A stretch of DNA of 64,000 nt from Anaerococcus mediterraneensis (GTDB lineage Bacteria > Bacillota > Clostridia > Tissierellales > Peptoniphilaceae): positions 930,001-994,000 of the forward strand of contig NZ_LT635772.1 in the NCBI RefSeq assembly GCF_900128415.1, read 5' to 3'. The notes under the pieces were generated by a model. That model did no database searches, had not been told where the DNA came from, and worked only from the letters and a program-made list of their open reading frames with translations. The position numbers and the translations under genes were made by a program. Positions 31,030 through 39,774 of the stretch are shown one piece after another. Every line of letters starts with the position of its first letter. The first letter of the stretch is position 1.

Positions 31030-32257
31030 GCTTGATGAGATTTATACTAAAAAGCAAATAGAAATATTAAGAAAAACATGGTCTCAAGATTGGTTTATGT
31101 TAATTAATCACGGGGCTAAGCGAAGTGGTAAGACTGTTTTAAATAATGATTTGTTTTTAATGGAATTAAGACGTGTAAGGGATATAGCAAAAGCTGAAGG
31201 TGTTGACGAGCCTATGTATATTTTGGCTGGTGTATCTTCTAAAACTATCCAGAACAATATTTTAACTGAACTAACTAATAAGTATGATGTTGATTTTAAA
31301 TTTGATAAGCACGGGTCTTTTAAGATGTTTGGTGTAAAGATTATACAAGCTTTTACAGGGACTATTGGAGGTCTTGGAGGTATCAGAGGTATGACAGCCT
31401 ATGGGGCGTATATCAACGAGGCCTCACTTGCAAGACGTGAAGTTTTTGATGAGATTGTTTCGAGATGTTCTGGAAAGGGAGCTAGGATACTTTGTGATAC
31501 TAACCCAGATAATCCAGAACATTGGCTGAAAAAAGAGTACATCGATAATCCAACGGATAGGATTTTATCTTATAAATTTACTATTTTTGATAATACTTTT
31601 TTGGATAAAAGGTATTTACAATCAACCATCGAGACCACCCCAGCTGGGATGTTTACGGAGCGTAACATTTATGGAAATTGGGTGTCTGGCGATGGCATGG
31701 TTTATAAGGATTTTGATGGAGATAAACATTTCATTGATGATATAAAAGATTACAATTTCAAAAGATACATAGCTGGAGTTGACTGGGGTTATGGTCACTA
31801 TGGAGCTATTGTGGTTTTTGGTGTCACTGATGATGATAAATATATAATGATTGAGGAACACGCCAAGACAGGTGAAGAAATTGATTATTGGGTGGATATT
31901 GCTAAAGGTATCAAGAAAAGATACGGCAATATCCCTTTTTATTGCGATTCTGCAAGAGTGGAGCATATAGACAGGTTTATTCGTGAAGGATTAAAGGCTT
32001 ATCTTGGCAATAAAGCGGTGATACCTGGCATTGAGTATGTGGCTACTCTTTATAAGACTAACAAGCTTTTTATTTATAAGTCTGTATCTAAAAGATTTAG
32101 TGAAGAGATATATTCTTATGTCTGGGCAGATACTGCTGGAGCTGATAAGGTTAAAGAAGAATTTGATGATGTGCAAGATGCTATTAGATATGCCCTTTAT
32201 ACTGATAAGGCTGATGGTGGTATCAAGACCATGAGTAGAAAAGTACTAGGAATTTAA
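31022..32257 (+). CDS. terL: Terminase large subunit
   Basis: 411 residues. ATPase with Walker A GAKRSGKT (31-38) and an acidic Walker B-like region. The C-terminal RNase H-like nuclease starts at VDWGYGHYG (about residue 250), with acidic residues near FYCDSA and a late DDVQDAIRYAL motif. It cuts and pumps phage DNA into proheads. XtmB-like. Confidence 0.93.
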   Translation: MTKLDEIYTKKQIEILRKTWSQDWFMLINHGAKRSGKTVLNNDLFLMELRRVRDIAKAEGVDEPMYILAGVSSKTIQNNILTELTNKYDVDFKFDKHGSFKMFGVKIIQAFTGTIGGLGGIRGMTAYGAYINEASLARREVFDEIVSRCSGKGARILCDTNPDNPEHWLKKEYIDNPTDRILSYKFTIFDNTFLDKRYLQSTIETTPAGMFTERNIYGNWVSGDGMVYKDFDGDKHFIDDIKDYNFKRYIAGVDWGYGHYGAIVVFGVTDDDKYIMIEEHAKTGEEIDYWVDIAKGIKKRYGNIPFYCDSARVEHIDRFIREGLKAYLGNKAVIPGIEYVATLYKTNKLFIYKSVSKRFSEEIYSYVWADTAGADKVKEEFDDVQDAIRYALYTDKADGGIKTMSRKVLGI

Positions 32258-32269
32258 TGGAGTTAAAAT

Positions 32270-32536
32270 ATGAAGGTTTATTTGGTATTAGAGATTAATT
32301 TTGGGACGGAAGGGGACTATGGTTTTTCTACTGGTCTTATTTGGGCATCTTTGGATAAGAAAAAAGCTTTGGAATTCATCGGTGAAAAGAAATCTAACTT
32401 AAACGAAGATGGAACTAAAAAAGATGACTTGCCTGACGAAGAAGATTGCTATTATCCATCTAGGTACGATTATCAATTATTAGAGTACGAGTTGGAAAAA
32501 GAAGATTATCAATACATAGCTGGAGAAATTGAGTAG
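32270..32536 (+). CDS. Small acidic protein between TerL and portal, unknown function
   Basis: 88 residues (KVYLVLEINFGTEGDYGFSTGLIWASLDKKKALEFIGE...), acidic C-terminal half. A frequent accessory position in head operons. No family recognised. Confidence 0.6.
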   Translation: MKVYLVLEINFGTEGDYGFSTGLIWASLDKKKALEFIGEKKSNLNEDGTKKDDLPDEEDCYYPSRYDYQLLEYELEKEDYQYIAGEIE

Positions 32537-32546
32537 GAGATGGGAT

Positions 32547-33959
32547 TTGAAAGTTGAAAGTTATATAACAGCAAAGATGGAGTTGCCTATGAGGATTTGC
32601 TTGCCAGCAGATACGGAGGTGACTCCTTCTTTGATTAAAACATTAATCGAAATTAAAAATCAGGATAATAAGAGGTATTTAACTCTACAAGGATATTATG
32701 AGGGTAGGGCAAAGATTGATGAGAGAAAGAAAGATTCTCATAAATCTAATAATAAGATGGGACTTGATTATGCATCTTATATTGTCGATATACTTCAAGG
32801 TATGGCGGTTGGTAGACCTGTTATATATGGAGTTAGTATTGAAGATAGGGAAAAATTTGCTATTATCCAAGATATATTAGATTCAAACCGTGAGCAGGAC
32901 GAAAATACAGCCCTTGCTAAGATGAGCGGTATCAACGGCTTAGGTTATGAGATAAATTACGTTGATGAAGAAGGAAATTATAAATTTAATGAGATAGACC
33001 CTCAAAACATAATTTATATTTACGATGATAAGATTAATCCTAAACCATGGTTAGCCCTTTATGTGAGGGATGAAATTAGCCTTGAAAACCTAACTGCCGA
33101 TGAAAAGAGTCAGGCTGTTACGGCTTATATGGTGGATGTAATTCAGGAGTATAAGACGGGCAATGATGGTTATGTTTTAGTAGATGAGTATGAGAATATC
33201 CTCCATAAATTCCCTGTTATTGAGTGGGCAAATAACGATGAGTATATAGGTGATTTTGAAAGGGTTTTATCCTTAATCGATGCTATAAATTTAATTTACT
33301 CCGATAATGTTAATAATTTTGAGGAGCAGGTCAACGCCTTACTTATCCTATGGGGAATGGTTAATACTGATTCAGAAGATTTTAAAAAGCTAAAAGAAGA
33401 TGGGGTTTTACTTGCTACTAGCCAAGCTTCAGGCAAACAGGATGCTAAGTTTATTACAAGAGATATAAACGATGAGTCTATACAAAACCTTATAAAGAAT
33501 TTAGATGAGGCAATCCATAAATTCTCAAAAGCTCCTAATGTTTCTGATGAAAAGTTTTCTGGGACTGCATCTGGAGAGAGTCAGAAATACAAGGTCTTTG
33601 CTACTGATCAAGTGATTGAATTAAAACAAAGAAAATACCATACAGCCCTAACTCAAAGATTAGACCTTATATGTGAGTATATAAGGCTTAAACATGGTGT
33701 AGAACTTGATTATAGGGATATAGCAATTAATTTCCAAGATAATAAGCCTTATGATGAACTTAAGAATGCTCAGACCGTGAAACAATTACTAGATGCAGGA
33801 ACTTCTAAGCAGTTTGCCTTTTCTAAACTTAAGGGTATCGATGATGTCGGCGAGGAACTAGAAAGACAAAGGCAGGAAAAAGAGGAAGCCTATCAAACCT
33901 ATGCTGATTCTTTTATGACTGATGAAAAAGAAGATGAAGATGTAGAAGATGAAGGATAA
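32547..33959 (+). CDS. Portal protein, SPP1 gp6-like
   Basis: About 470 residues from TTG 32547, seven bases after AGGAG. TTG 32529 lies upstream of that site and is less likely. Features: ADTEVTPSLIKTLIEIKNQDNKRYLTLQGYYEG start, DYASYIVDILQGMAVGRPV, and DNVNNFEEQVNALLILWGM. It forms the dodecameric DNA gate. It overlaps the next gene by 11 bases. Confidence 0.9.
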   Translation: MKVESYITAKMELPMRICLPADTEVTPSLIKTLIEIKNQDNKRYLTLQGYYEGRAKIDERKKDSHKSNNKMGLDYASYIVDILQGMAVGRPVIYGVSIEDREKFAIIQDILDSNREQDENTALAKMSGINGLGYEINYVDEEGNYKFNEIDPQNIIYIYDDKINPKPWLALYVRDEISLENLTADEKSQAVTAYMVDVIQEYKTGNDGYVLVDEYENILHKFPVIEWANNDEYIGDFERVLSLIDAINLIYSDNVNNFEEQVNALLILWGMVNTDSEDFKKLKEDGVLLATSQASGKQDAKFITRDINDESIQNLIKNLDEAIHKFSKAPNVSDEKFSGTASGESQKYKVFATDQVIELKQRKYHTALTQRLDLICEYIRLKHGVELDYRDIAINFQDNKPYDELKNAQTVKQLLDAGTSKQFAFSKLKGIDDVGEELERQRQEKEEAYQTYADSFMTDEKEDEDVEDEG

Positions 33960-34779
33960 ATTCGAGCGTATTTCACGTGCTATTGAGAAGTTAATCAAGA
34001 AAAGGTGTAAAGGTATTAATCAAAACTACAATCGCTCCTACAAGCGAATAAGGGGCGAATTAAGGAGGCTCTATGATGAGTACGAAGTTGAGGGGCAGAT
34101 CTCAATTGACGATTTAAGAAGATTCAAGGAGTTAGAGAGATTAGATGCCTTGACTACTAGGGTTGTCGTGTCTATGTATAAGGATAATGAGAAATTGATT
34201 GATAAGATTTTATATGATATAGCTGACAAGACTAGGGTTGAGTCAATAAAGGCTATGGACGCTGGTATTCCTGCTATAGACAAAACTTTTAATGCTAAGG
34301 ACATAGTACATAAGAGGGTAGGAGGTCGTGTTTGGGTTGAGAGAGTCGAGCATAGGGCATCCAACACTAATTATGATATTAATTCCTTGATTCGTGCAGG
34401 TATGGAGCGTGGAGACTCTTATACTCAAATTGCTAGAGATTTGAAAAAGAAATTTGGGATGGATAATGCGAGTGTCAACCGTCTTGTTAGGACTGAGGGG
34501 TCTAGGGTGGTTGAAGATAGTAAATTCTCTACCTTTGAAGAGATAGCGAAAAATCCTAAGATCGAGGTTTATAAGATTTGGCATACTATGAGCGATGAGA
34601 GGGTGAGGTCGAGTCACCAAGCTATGGAGGGGGTCAAGGTCAAGATGGATGAAGAATTTACCCTGCCTAGTGGGGCGACTTGCTTGTATCCTAAAACTAC
34701 TGGTTATCCAGAGGAGGATATAAACTGTCGTTGCTATGTGGAGTATGTGACGGAGATTAAGGATAAAGAAGAAATTTAA
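33949..34779 (+). CDS. Minor head protein, SPP1 gp7/Mu F-like
   Basis: 276 residues. The C-terminal signature WHTMSDERVRSSHQAMEGV... PSGATCLYPKTTGYPEEDINCRCYVEY is the Phage Mu F/gp7 motif (including INCRC). The N-terminal half is helical. It acts in head assembly and DNA ejection. Confidence 0.87.
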   Translation: MKDKFERISRAIEKLIKKRCKGINQNYNRSYKRIRGELRRLYDEYEVEGQISIDDLRRFKELERLDALTTRVVVSMYKDNEKLIDKILYDIADKTRVESIKAMDAGIPAIDKTFNAKDIVHKRVGGRVWVERVEHRASNTNYDINSLIRAGMERGDSYTQIARDLKKKFGMDNASVNRLVRTEGSRVVEDSKFSTFEEIAKNPKIEVYKIWHTMSDERVRSSHQAMEGVKVKMDEEFTLPSGATCLYPKTTGYPEEDINCRCYVEYVTEIKDKEEI

Positions 34780-34787
34780 TAGAAATT

Positions 34788-34812
34788 AAGACGGTATAAA
34801 AGCCGTCTTTTT
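34788..34812 (+). terminator. Terminator after the minor head gene
   Basis: AAGACGG / CCGTCTT (34788-34794, 34803-34809) with T tract. It separates the upstream head genes from the RHH/Rha cassette. Confidence 0.75.
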
Positions 34813-34844
34813 AGTACGAATTTATCTATTATTTAATTATTTTC

Positions 34845-34877
34845 TTGACTGATTGAATGATTGAATGTATAATTCAA
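34845..34877 (+). promoter_or_regulatory. Promoter and operator of the RHH gene
   Basis: TTGACT (34845-34850), 17-base spacer with tandem GATTGAAT, TATAAT (34868-34873). A palindrome TTGAAT-GTATA-ATTCAA (34861-34877) covers the -10, as expected for self-repression by an RHH dimer pair. Confidence 0.8.
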
Positions 34878-34891
34878 ACCAGGAGGTCAAG

Positions 34892-35026
34892 ATGAAAACA
34901 ATTACGATAAGGCTTGATGATGAATTGCACAAAAAATTCAAACTATATGCGTTAGAAAATAATAAAAGTATGCAAGAAATCATTGAAGAATATATAAAAA
35001 AAATAATTAAAGAAAAAAATAAGTAA
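34892..35026 (+). CDS. Ribbon-helix-helix repressor, 44 residues
   Basis: MKTITIRLDDELHKKFKLYA followed by a second helix SMQEIIEEYIKKIIK: a minimal CopG/Arc-type protein. AGGAGG six bases before the ATG. It likely binds the palindrome in its own promoter. The partner gene, if any, is the Rha protein downstream. Confidence 0.82.
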   Translation: MKTITIRLDDELHKKFKLYALENNKSMQEIIEEYIKKIIKEKNK

Positions 35027-35032
35027 AAAAAG

Positions 35033-35121
35033 AACGATGGTTATAAGTTTAGCCACTCAACCATCGTTGCAGAGAAACGTTGTTTATAAATATAAATACA
35101 ATGTTTCCTTATCAACATTGT
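35033..35121 (+). promoter_or_regulatory. Set of nested inverted repeats before rha
   Basis: Hairpin A: AACGATGGTT / AACCATCGTT (35033-35042, 35059-35068). Hairpin B: GAAACGTTGT / ACAATGTTTC (35074-35083, 35098-35107). Hairpin C: ACAATGTT / AACATTGT (35098-35105, 35114-35121). B and C share one arm and exclude each other, which resembles an attenuator or a set of operator half-sites. Confidence 0.6.
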
Positions 35122-35161
35122 ACTATAAATAGCGGTTTCTTTCAATATGGAAGGACTTAAA

Positions 35162-36052
35162 ATGAACAGTTTAGTGCAAGTAAAAAATGACAAGAATTAT
35201 GGACTCATAACAACCAGTAGAATAGTTGCTGATGGTTTAGGTAAAAGACACAGCAATATTATCAGAGATTTAGATAAGATTTCAGAAAACTCAAATGTGA
35301 GTTCTCTGATTATTCCAACAACTTACAAGGTAAAAGGTCAAAAAAGAGAATACAAGGAATATCTACTAACAAAAGACGGTTTCACCTTATATATGTTTAA
35401 CATTCAAGGATATAATGATTTTAAGATGGCATATATAAATGAGTTTAATCGCATGGAACGACTTCTTAACGGTGAGCAACTAGAACTAGAAGCTTACAAG
35501 CTAGAAAAGAAAACTTACAAGGGTAAACCTGTTATGACTGTTAGGGATATATCTTATATTACTGGACAAAATAAAGACTCTTTAAATTGGATTATAAAAA
35601 GAGATAGCCTTGGTTTGTTGCTACAAGGTAGATCACTTGAAGATTTTAGAGAAGAAAATGGTTTTGTTTTAGGAGCAACAAGAAGATTAAATATTCTTTT
35701 CAATGAAGATGTATATGAGCTTACAAAAAATCAAAACATACCTGGAGAAAAGAGAAATAGAATTAATGAGTATTTCAATAATTCATCTATTCCTAGAGAG
35801 GAAAAGAGTATCAAAGTAAAGGATGTTGAAATATTACAGAAAGTAGAAAAGTTAAATACTTTATATTTTCTAATACAAAGATTTGGCATTGATAAAAAAA
35901 TGAAAGGTGATATAACTGAAATAATTTCAGAAAGATATGTTGAACTAGGATTTTTAGACCATAAATGCAGAGATTTGAGTGTGCATACTCTTGAAGGTTG
36001 GAACTTGGGTTGTAAATTTCAAAATTACAAAATGATGATTATAAACAATTAA
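35162..36052 (+). CDS. Rha-family phage regulatory protein / antirepressor
   Basis: 296 residues from ATG 35162 (GGAAGG upstream). The Rha domain spans residues about 10-105: TTSRIVADGLGKRHSNIIRDLDKI, YLLTKDGFTLYMFNIQGYNDFKMAYINEFNRME. A longer C-terminal region of unknown type follows (to 296). Antirepressor-like proteins normally lie in early regions. Here it sits between head genes with its own regulatory sites, a moron-like placement. Confidence 0.82.
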   Translation: MNSLVQVKNDKNYGLITTSRIVADGLGKRHSNIIRDLDKISENSNVSSLIIPTTYKVKGQKREYKEYLLTKDGFTLYMFNIQGYNDFKMAYINEFNRMERLLNGEQLELEAYKLEKKTYKGKPVMTVRDISYITGQNKDSLNWIIKRDSLGLLLQGRSLEDFREENGFVLGATRRLNILFNEDVYELTKNQNIPGEKRNRINEYFNNSSIPREEKSIKVKDVEILQKVEKLNTLYFLIQRFGIDKKMKGDITEIISERYVELGFLDHKCRDLSVHTLEGWNLGCKFQNYKMMIINN

Positions 36053-36066
36053 ATAGTATTAAATTA

Positions 36067-36090
36067 GGGAGCTTTTGGGCTTCCTTTTTT
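36067..36090 (+). terminator. Terminator after rha
   Basis: GGGAGC / GCTTCC (one G-U) with TTTTGG loop and TTTTTT tail. Confidence 0.75.
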
Positions 36091-36096
36091 ATTGTC

Positions 36097-36150
36097 TTTG
36101 ACTGGTTAGACGTTAAAGAAGCTAGGGATTATATGGCTGACGAGCCTTAA
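36097..36150 (+). pseudogene. Possible gene remnant (C-terminal end)
   Basis: Eighteen codons reading FDWLDVKEARDYMADEP and a TAA, with no start or ribosome binding site. They look like the tail of a head-region gene whose front was lost when the RHH/Rha cassette entered. Short, so chance is possible. Confidence 0.3.
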
Positions 36151-36163
36151 ACGGGAGGATTAG

Positions 36164-36775
36164 ATGAAAGATTTATTGATTAAGGATATCAACCTACAAA
36201 GATTTGCCGATGAGGGGCAGGCGGTAGGTGAAGAACAAGGCCAAGATACAAATCAAGGTCAAGATGAAGGACAGGAAGAGGCAAAGACTTATAGCCAAGA
36301 AGAATTGGATAAGGCTGTAAGCGAGGCGACTAAGGGCTATGTAAGTCAGGAAAAGGTTGAGGAAATCATAGCTAAGACCATAGCCAAGGAGAGAAAGAAG
36401 GCGGAGGATGCTGAAAGGTTATCCAAGCTTTCTGAAAAAGAAAGAGCTGAGGAACAGGCCAAGCTAGATAAACAAGAGATTGAAGAATTAAGGGCTAAGT
36501 TAAAAATGAAAGACCTTGAGGAAGATACGGTCAAGGAACTAAAAGACCAAGACCTTGAGTCTGAATTTCTTGAATTTGTTATAGCGGATGATGCGGAAAA
36601 AACTTTTGCAAAGATAAAAAGATTTAAACCGTTATTTGATAGGGCTGTTAATCGAGCTTTAGACGAGAGAGTAAGAGGAAAAAGTCCACAAGGGACTAAT
36701 AATCTAAGAACTAAGAAAGATGTGCTAGGAGCTGAAAATATCGGTGAATATGCACAAAAACAAAGAATTATTTAA
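36164..36775 (+). CDS. Capsid scaffolding protein, DUF4355-like
   Basis: 203 residues. The start carries INLQRFADEG, typical of DUF4355 scaffolds. A Gln/Glu-rich disordered part follows, then a long coiled coil (residues 65-135, KAEDAERLSKLSEKERAEEQAKLDKQ...) and a basic C-terminus thought to contact capsid subunits. It shapes the prohead and is then removed. GGGAGG precedes the ATG. Confidence 0.82.
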   Translation: MKDLLIKDINLQRFADEGQAVGEEQGQDTNQGQDEGQEEAKTYSQEELDKAVSEATKGYVSQEKVEEIIAKTIAKERKKAEDAERLSKLSEKERAEEQAKLDKQEIEELRAKLKMKDLEEDTVKELKDQDLESEFLEFVIADDAEKTFAKIKRFKPLFDRAVNRALDERVRGKSPQGTNNLRTKKDVLGAENIGEYAQKQRII

Positions 36776-36789
36776 GGAGAATTTAAATT

Positions 36790-37734
36790 ATGGCAAAATT
36801 ACAAACTAAAGCAACTTTTAATCCAGAAACTATACTATTATCGGATGCAATGACAGGTGAAGTGCCTAAAGAACAAGGCGAGTTAGTTATAAAGCAAGTT
36901 GTAGATGATTCGTTAGTTACTAAGCTAGCTAAGTATGAGCCTATGACTGCACTAAGAAAAGAATTTACTTATCTTGCAGAAGGACCTGGTGCTTACTGGG
37001 TTAATGAAGGTGAAGTGATTCAAACTTCTAAGGCTAAGTGGCTACCAATCACAATGGAAGCTCATAAATTAGCGGTAATCTTACCAGTATCTAATGAGTT
37101 TTTAAAATACACTGTTAGCGACTTTTTCAATCAAATGAAGCCTAAAATTGCGGAAGCTTTCCAAGCTAAATTTGATAAGTCTGTTCTATTTGGTGGAGAT
37201 GATTCGCCATTTCCTAAAGGTATATCTGTTTTTGAAAGGGCGACTACTGAAGGTAATATCGTTACCCAAACTGATAATCCATATAAGGATATAAATCACT
37301 TAATGGCACTAATCGAGGATGCCGATCTAGAACCACAAGCAATAGCAACTACTAGAAGCTATAACAAAGACTTAAGGGGTGCACTTGATGGTAGAAACCT
37401 ACCTATCTTTAATGATGCAAGACAAGGCGTGACTGCGGATGTTTTAGGTCTTCCTATTGCGTATGGAAAAAGAAAAGCATGGGATAAGGATAAGGCAATT
37501 GCTCTAACTGGTGACTTTGATAATCTTTTCTATGGTATTCCACAAGGTATAGAATATAAAATCCTAGAGGAAGCAACTTTAACATCCATAGTTGGAGAAA
37601 ATAACAAGCCTATAAACCTTGCTGAAAGGGATATGGTTGGTTTAAGAGCGACTATGTATGTTGCTTTCTTGACTGTGAAAGCAGATGCCTTTGCTGCACT
37701 TAAACCTAAGGCTAAAGCAGGAGCTGAATCTTAA
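36790..37734 (+). CDS. Major capsid protein (copy 2)
   Basis: Same protein as 78-1022. In this copy the full scaffold gene precedes it, which confirms the order scaffold then capsid. Confidence 0.92.
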   Translation: MAKLQTKATFNPETILLSDAMTGEVPKEQGELVIKQVVDDSLVTKLAKYEPMTALRKEFTYLAEGPGAYWVNEGEVIQTSKAKWLPITMEAHKLAVILPVSNEFLKYTVSDFFNQMKPKIAEAFQAKFDKSVLFGGDDSPFPKGISVFERATTEGNIVTQTDNPYKDINHLMALIEDADLEPQAIATTRSYNKDLRGALDGRNLPIFNDARQGVTADVLGLPIAYGKRKAWDKDKAIALTGDFDNLFYGIPQGIEYKILEEATLTSIVGENNKPINLAERDMVGLRATMYVAFLTVKADAFAALKPKAKAGAES

Positions 37735-37991
37735 TGTTTTATAAGGCTAAGGGTCCTAGTGGGGACATAATCGAGGTTACCTCAAAGACTTACAGAGTTC
37801 TCTATGAGTCTAGGGGGTATGCCCTTGTAGATGAGGAAGAACCAGTTATTAAGGAAAACTTAAAAACTGATGAGGAAAAAGCTTATAAGGATATGTCGGT
37901 AAAAGAGCTTAAAAGCCTTTTAGACGAGAGAGAAATTCCTTATAAGGGAAATGATAAGAAAGAGAAATTAATCGAGCTAATCGAAGGATAG
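37734..37991 (+). CDS. HeH/SAP-like small head protein (copy 2)
   Basis: Identical to 1022-1279. Confidence 0.7.
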   Translation: MFYKAKGPSGDIIEVTSKTYRVLYESRGYALVDEEEPVIKENLKTDEEKAYKDMSVKELKSLLDEREIPYKGNDKKEKLIELIEG

Positions 37992-38000
37992 GAGGTGTCT

Positions 38001-38393
38001 ATGGATAGTTTGACGCCTGATATGAGATACGAACGAGACCTTGACAACGAACTTGTCGATGAAGCTATAGCAAATGAAAATATCGAGGAAGAATTTGACA
38101 GACTTCGACCAATCTATAAAGAGTGGATAGAAGATTACTGCAATGTGACTTTTGAAGACGGGAAAATCCCTGCTATTATCGATATGGCTTTAGATGAGTT
38201 GGTGAAGACTGACCCTAAAAGTTTTAATATATCATCTGAAAAGCTTTCTGATATGTCTATAACTTACGGAGGAGGCTCTTCTGGAGGAGGAAACGGAAGC
38301 GGTATACCTAGTTATATCCTTGCCTGGTTAGAGCCTTATAGGAGGCCCTTTTTAGTGTCTGACAAGAGGAAGAAGCCTTATGTTAGAGATTGA
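38001..38393 (+). CDS. Head-tail connector, Gp6-like (copy 2)
   Basis: Identical to 1289-1681. Start ATG chosen for the same spacing to AGGAGG. Confidence 0.75.
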   Translation: MDSLTPDMRYERDLDNELVDEAIANENIEEEFDRLRPIYKEWIEDYCNVTFEDGKIPAIIDMALDELVKTDPKSFNISSEKLSDMSITYGGGSSGGGNGSGIPSYILAWLEPYRRPFLVSDKRKKPYVRD

Positions 38394-38898
38394 TCTTATA
38401 GATAATTCGGGACTTGATGAGGTTATAAAAAATCTAGAAGAGTTGGAAAGATACTATGTTGTAATCGGTATAACTGCTAAAAATGATAGCAAATTAATAA
38501 TGATTGCAAATGTGCATGAATATGGATGCGATATTCCTGTGACTGACAAGATGAGGGGGTTTTTTGCTCATAACTTTGATGTCCATCTTAAGAAAGATAC
38601 CAAGGTTATAAAGATACCTGAGAGGTCTTTTATAAGGTCGGGATTTGATAAGTATAATCAAGAGTTTGCGGACTATCAAGCTTTACTTATGGCGGTGATC
38701 GATGGTGATATATCGGCAAAAGAATTCTATACAAGTATTGGCCATAAAGGGGCAGCAACAATTCAGAATTTTCTTGTTGATGAAGTGAAGTCTCCTGGAA
38801 ATTCGGGATTAACAATCAAATTAAAAGATTCATCTAATCCTTTAGTGCATGAGGGCAGGCTTGTAGATGCCATCGATTTTGAAGTAAGGAGTATCTGA
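38380..38898 (+). CDS. Mu gpG-like neck protein (copy 2)
   Basis: Identical to 1668-2186. Confidence 0.75.
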   Translation: MLEIDLIDNSGLDEVIKNLEELERYYVVIGITAKNDSKLIMIANVHEYGCDIPVTDKMRGFFAHNFDVHLKKDTKVIKIPERSFIRSGFDKYNQEFADYQALLMAVIDGDISAKEFYTSIGHKGAATIQNFLVDEVKSPGNSGLTIKLKDSSNPLVHEGRLVDAIDFEVRSI

Positions 38899-39278
38899 TG
38901 TTTAATTTTAAAAATTTGATAGAAAAGTACTCCAAGGGTCAGGTGGTGGCAATTGTAGAAATAGAAGGTTACTATGATCAAGACCAGGCTGGTAAATATA
39001 TAGAGGGTGAGAAAAAGGCGGTCGTCTTGAAACCTGGTGCGATTGTGCCTATGTCAAAGGATGATTTGAGGCTTGATAAGGGGGGCTTTTACTCATCGGA
39101 TAATAGAAAGCTTTATTGCTATGAAAGATTAGAAAAAGGGGTCTATATCTATAACGTGCAAGAAGATAAGACCAAGACCAGGTATAGGATAATGGCGGAG
39201 TCTGATTATTCTGATTATGACAAAGGCTTATTTATCTATGTACTAGAAAGGGCGGATAAAGATGATTGGGAAACTTAA
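38898..39278 (+). CDS. Head-tail joining protein, unknown family (copy 2)
   Basis: Identical to 2186-2566. Confidence 0.6.
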   Translation: MFNFKNLIEKYSKGQVVAIVEIEGYYDQDQAGKYIEGEKKAVVLKPGAIVPMSKDDLRLDKGGFYSSDNRKLYCYERLEKGVYIYNVQEDKTKTRYRIMAESDYSDYDKGLFIYVLERADKDDWET

Positions 39279-39774
39279 AAAAGAAATTGTTAAGGGTCTA
39301 AATTCTTATACTGGCCTTGAGGTGGTAGATACTGATAACAATTATAGGAGACCTGAAAGGCCTTTTTATAGTTATAAAATCATGTCCATAAAGACAAACG
39401 TTAGTGGGGAGGGGAATTATTCGGAGGATTTCCCAAAGTCGCTTGACGAGCGTTTTAAGCACGATTATAAGGAGATGGTGGAACTCCAGCCCCAAGTGGT
39501 GATATCTTTTAACTGCTATTCTGATGATATTGCTGAGTGTATGGATAAGATCTACCTAGCGTGGGATTATTTCAAGCATGGGGGCAGGGGTGAGCTTGCC
39601 CTTGAAAATATTGTCGTGGTTAGGGTCGAAGATATCACTGACAGGACGATTGTTTTTGGTGATAGGTACGAATATAGGTATGGATTTGATGTAGAATTAA
39701 GGTTCTTGCATGAGATCGAGAGGATAAGACCAACGATAGAAACATATAAATTTAAGAAAGGAAATAATAAATGA
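39262..39774 (+). CDS. Tail terminator-like protein (copy 2)
   Basis: Identical to 2550-3062. Confidence 0.7.
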   Translation: MIGKLKKEIVKGLNSYTGLEVVDTDNNYRRPERPFYSYKIMSIKTNVSGEGNYSEDFPKSLDERFKHDYKEMVELQPQVVISFNCYSDDIAECMDKIYLAWDYFKHGGRGELALENIVVVRVEDITDRTIVFGDRYEYRYGFDVELRFLHEIERIRPTIETYKFKKGNNK

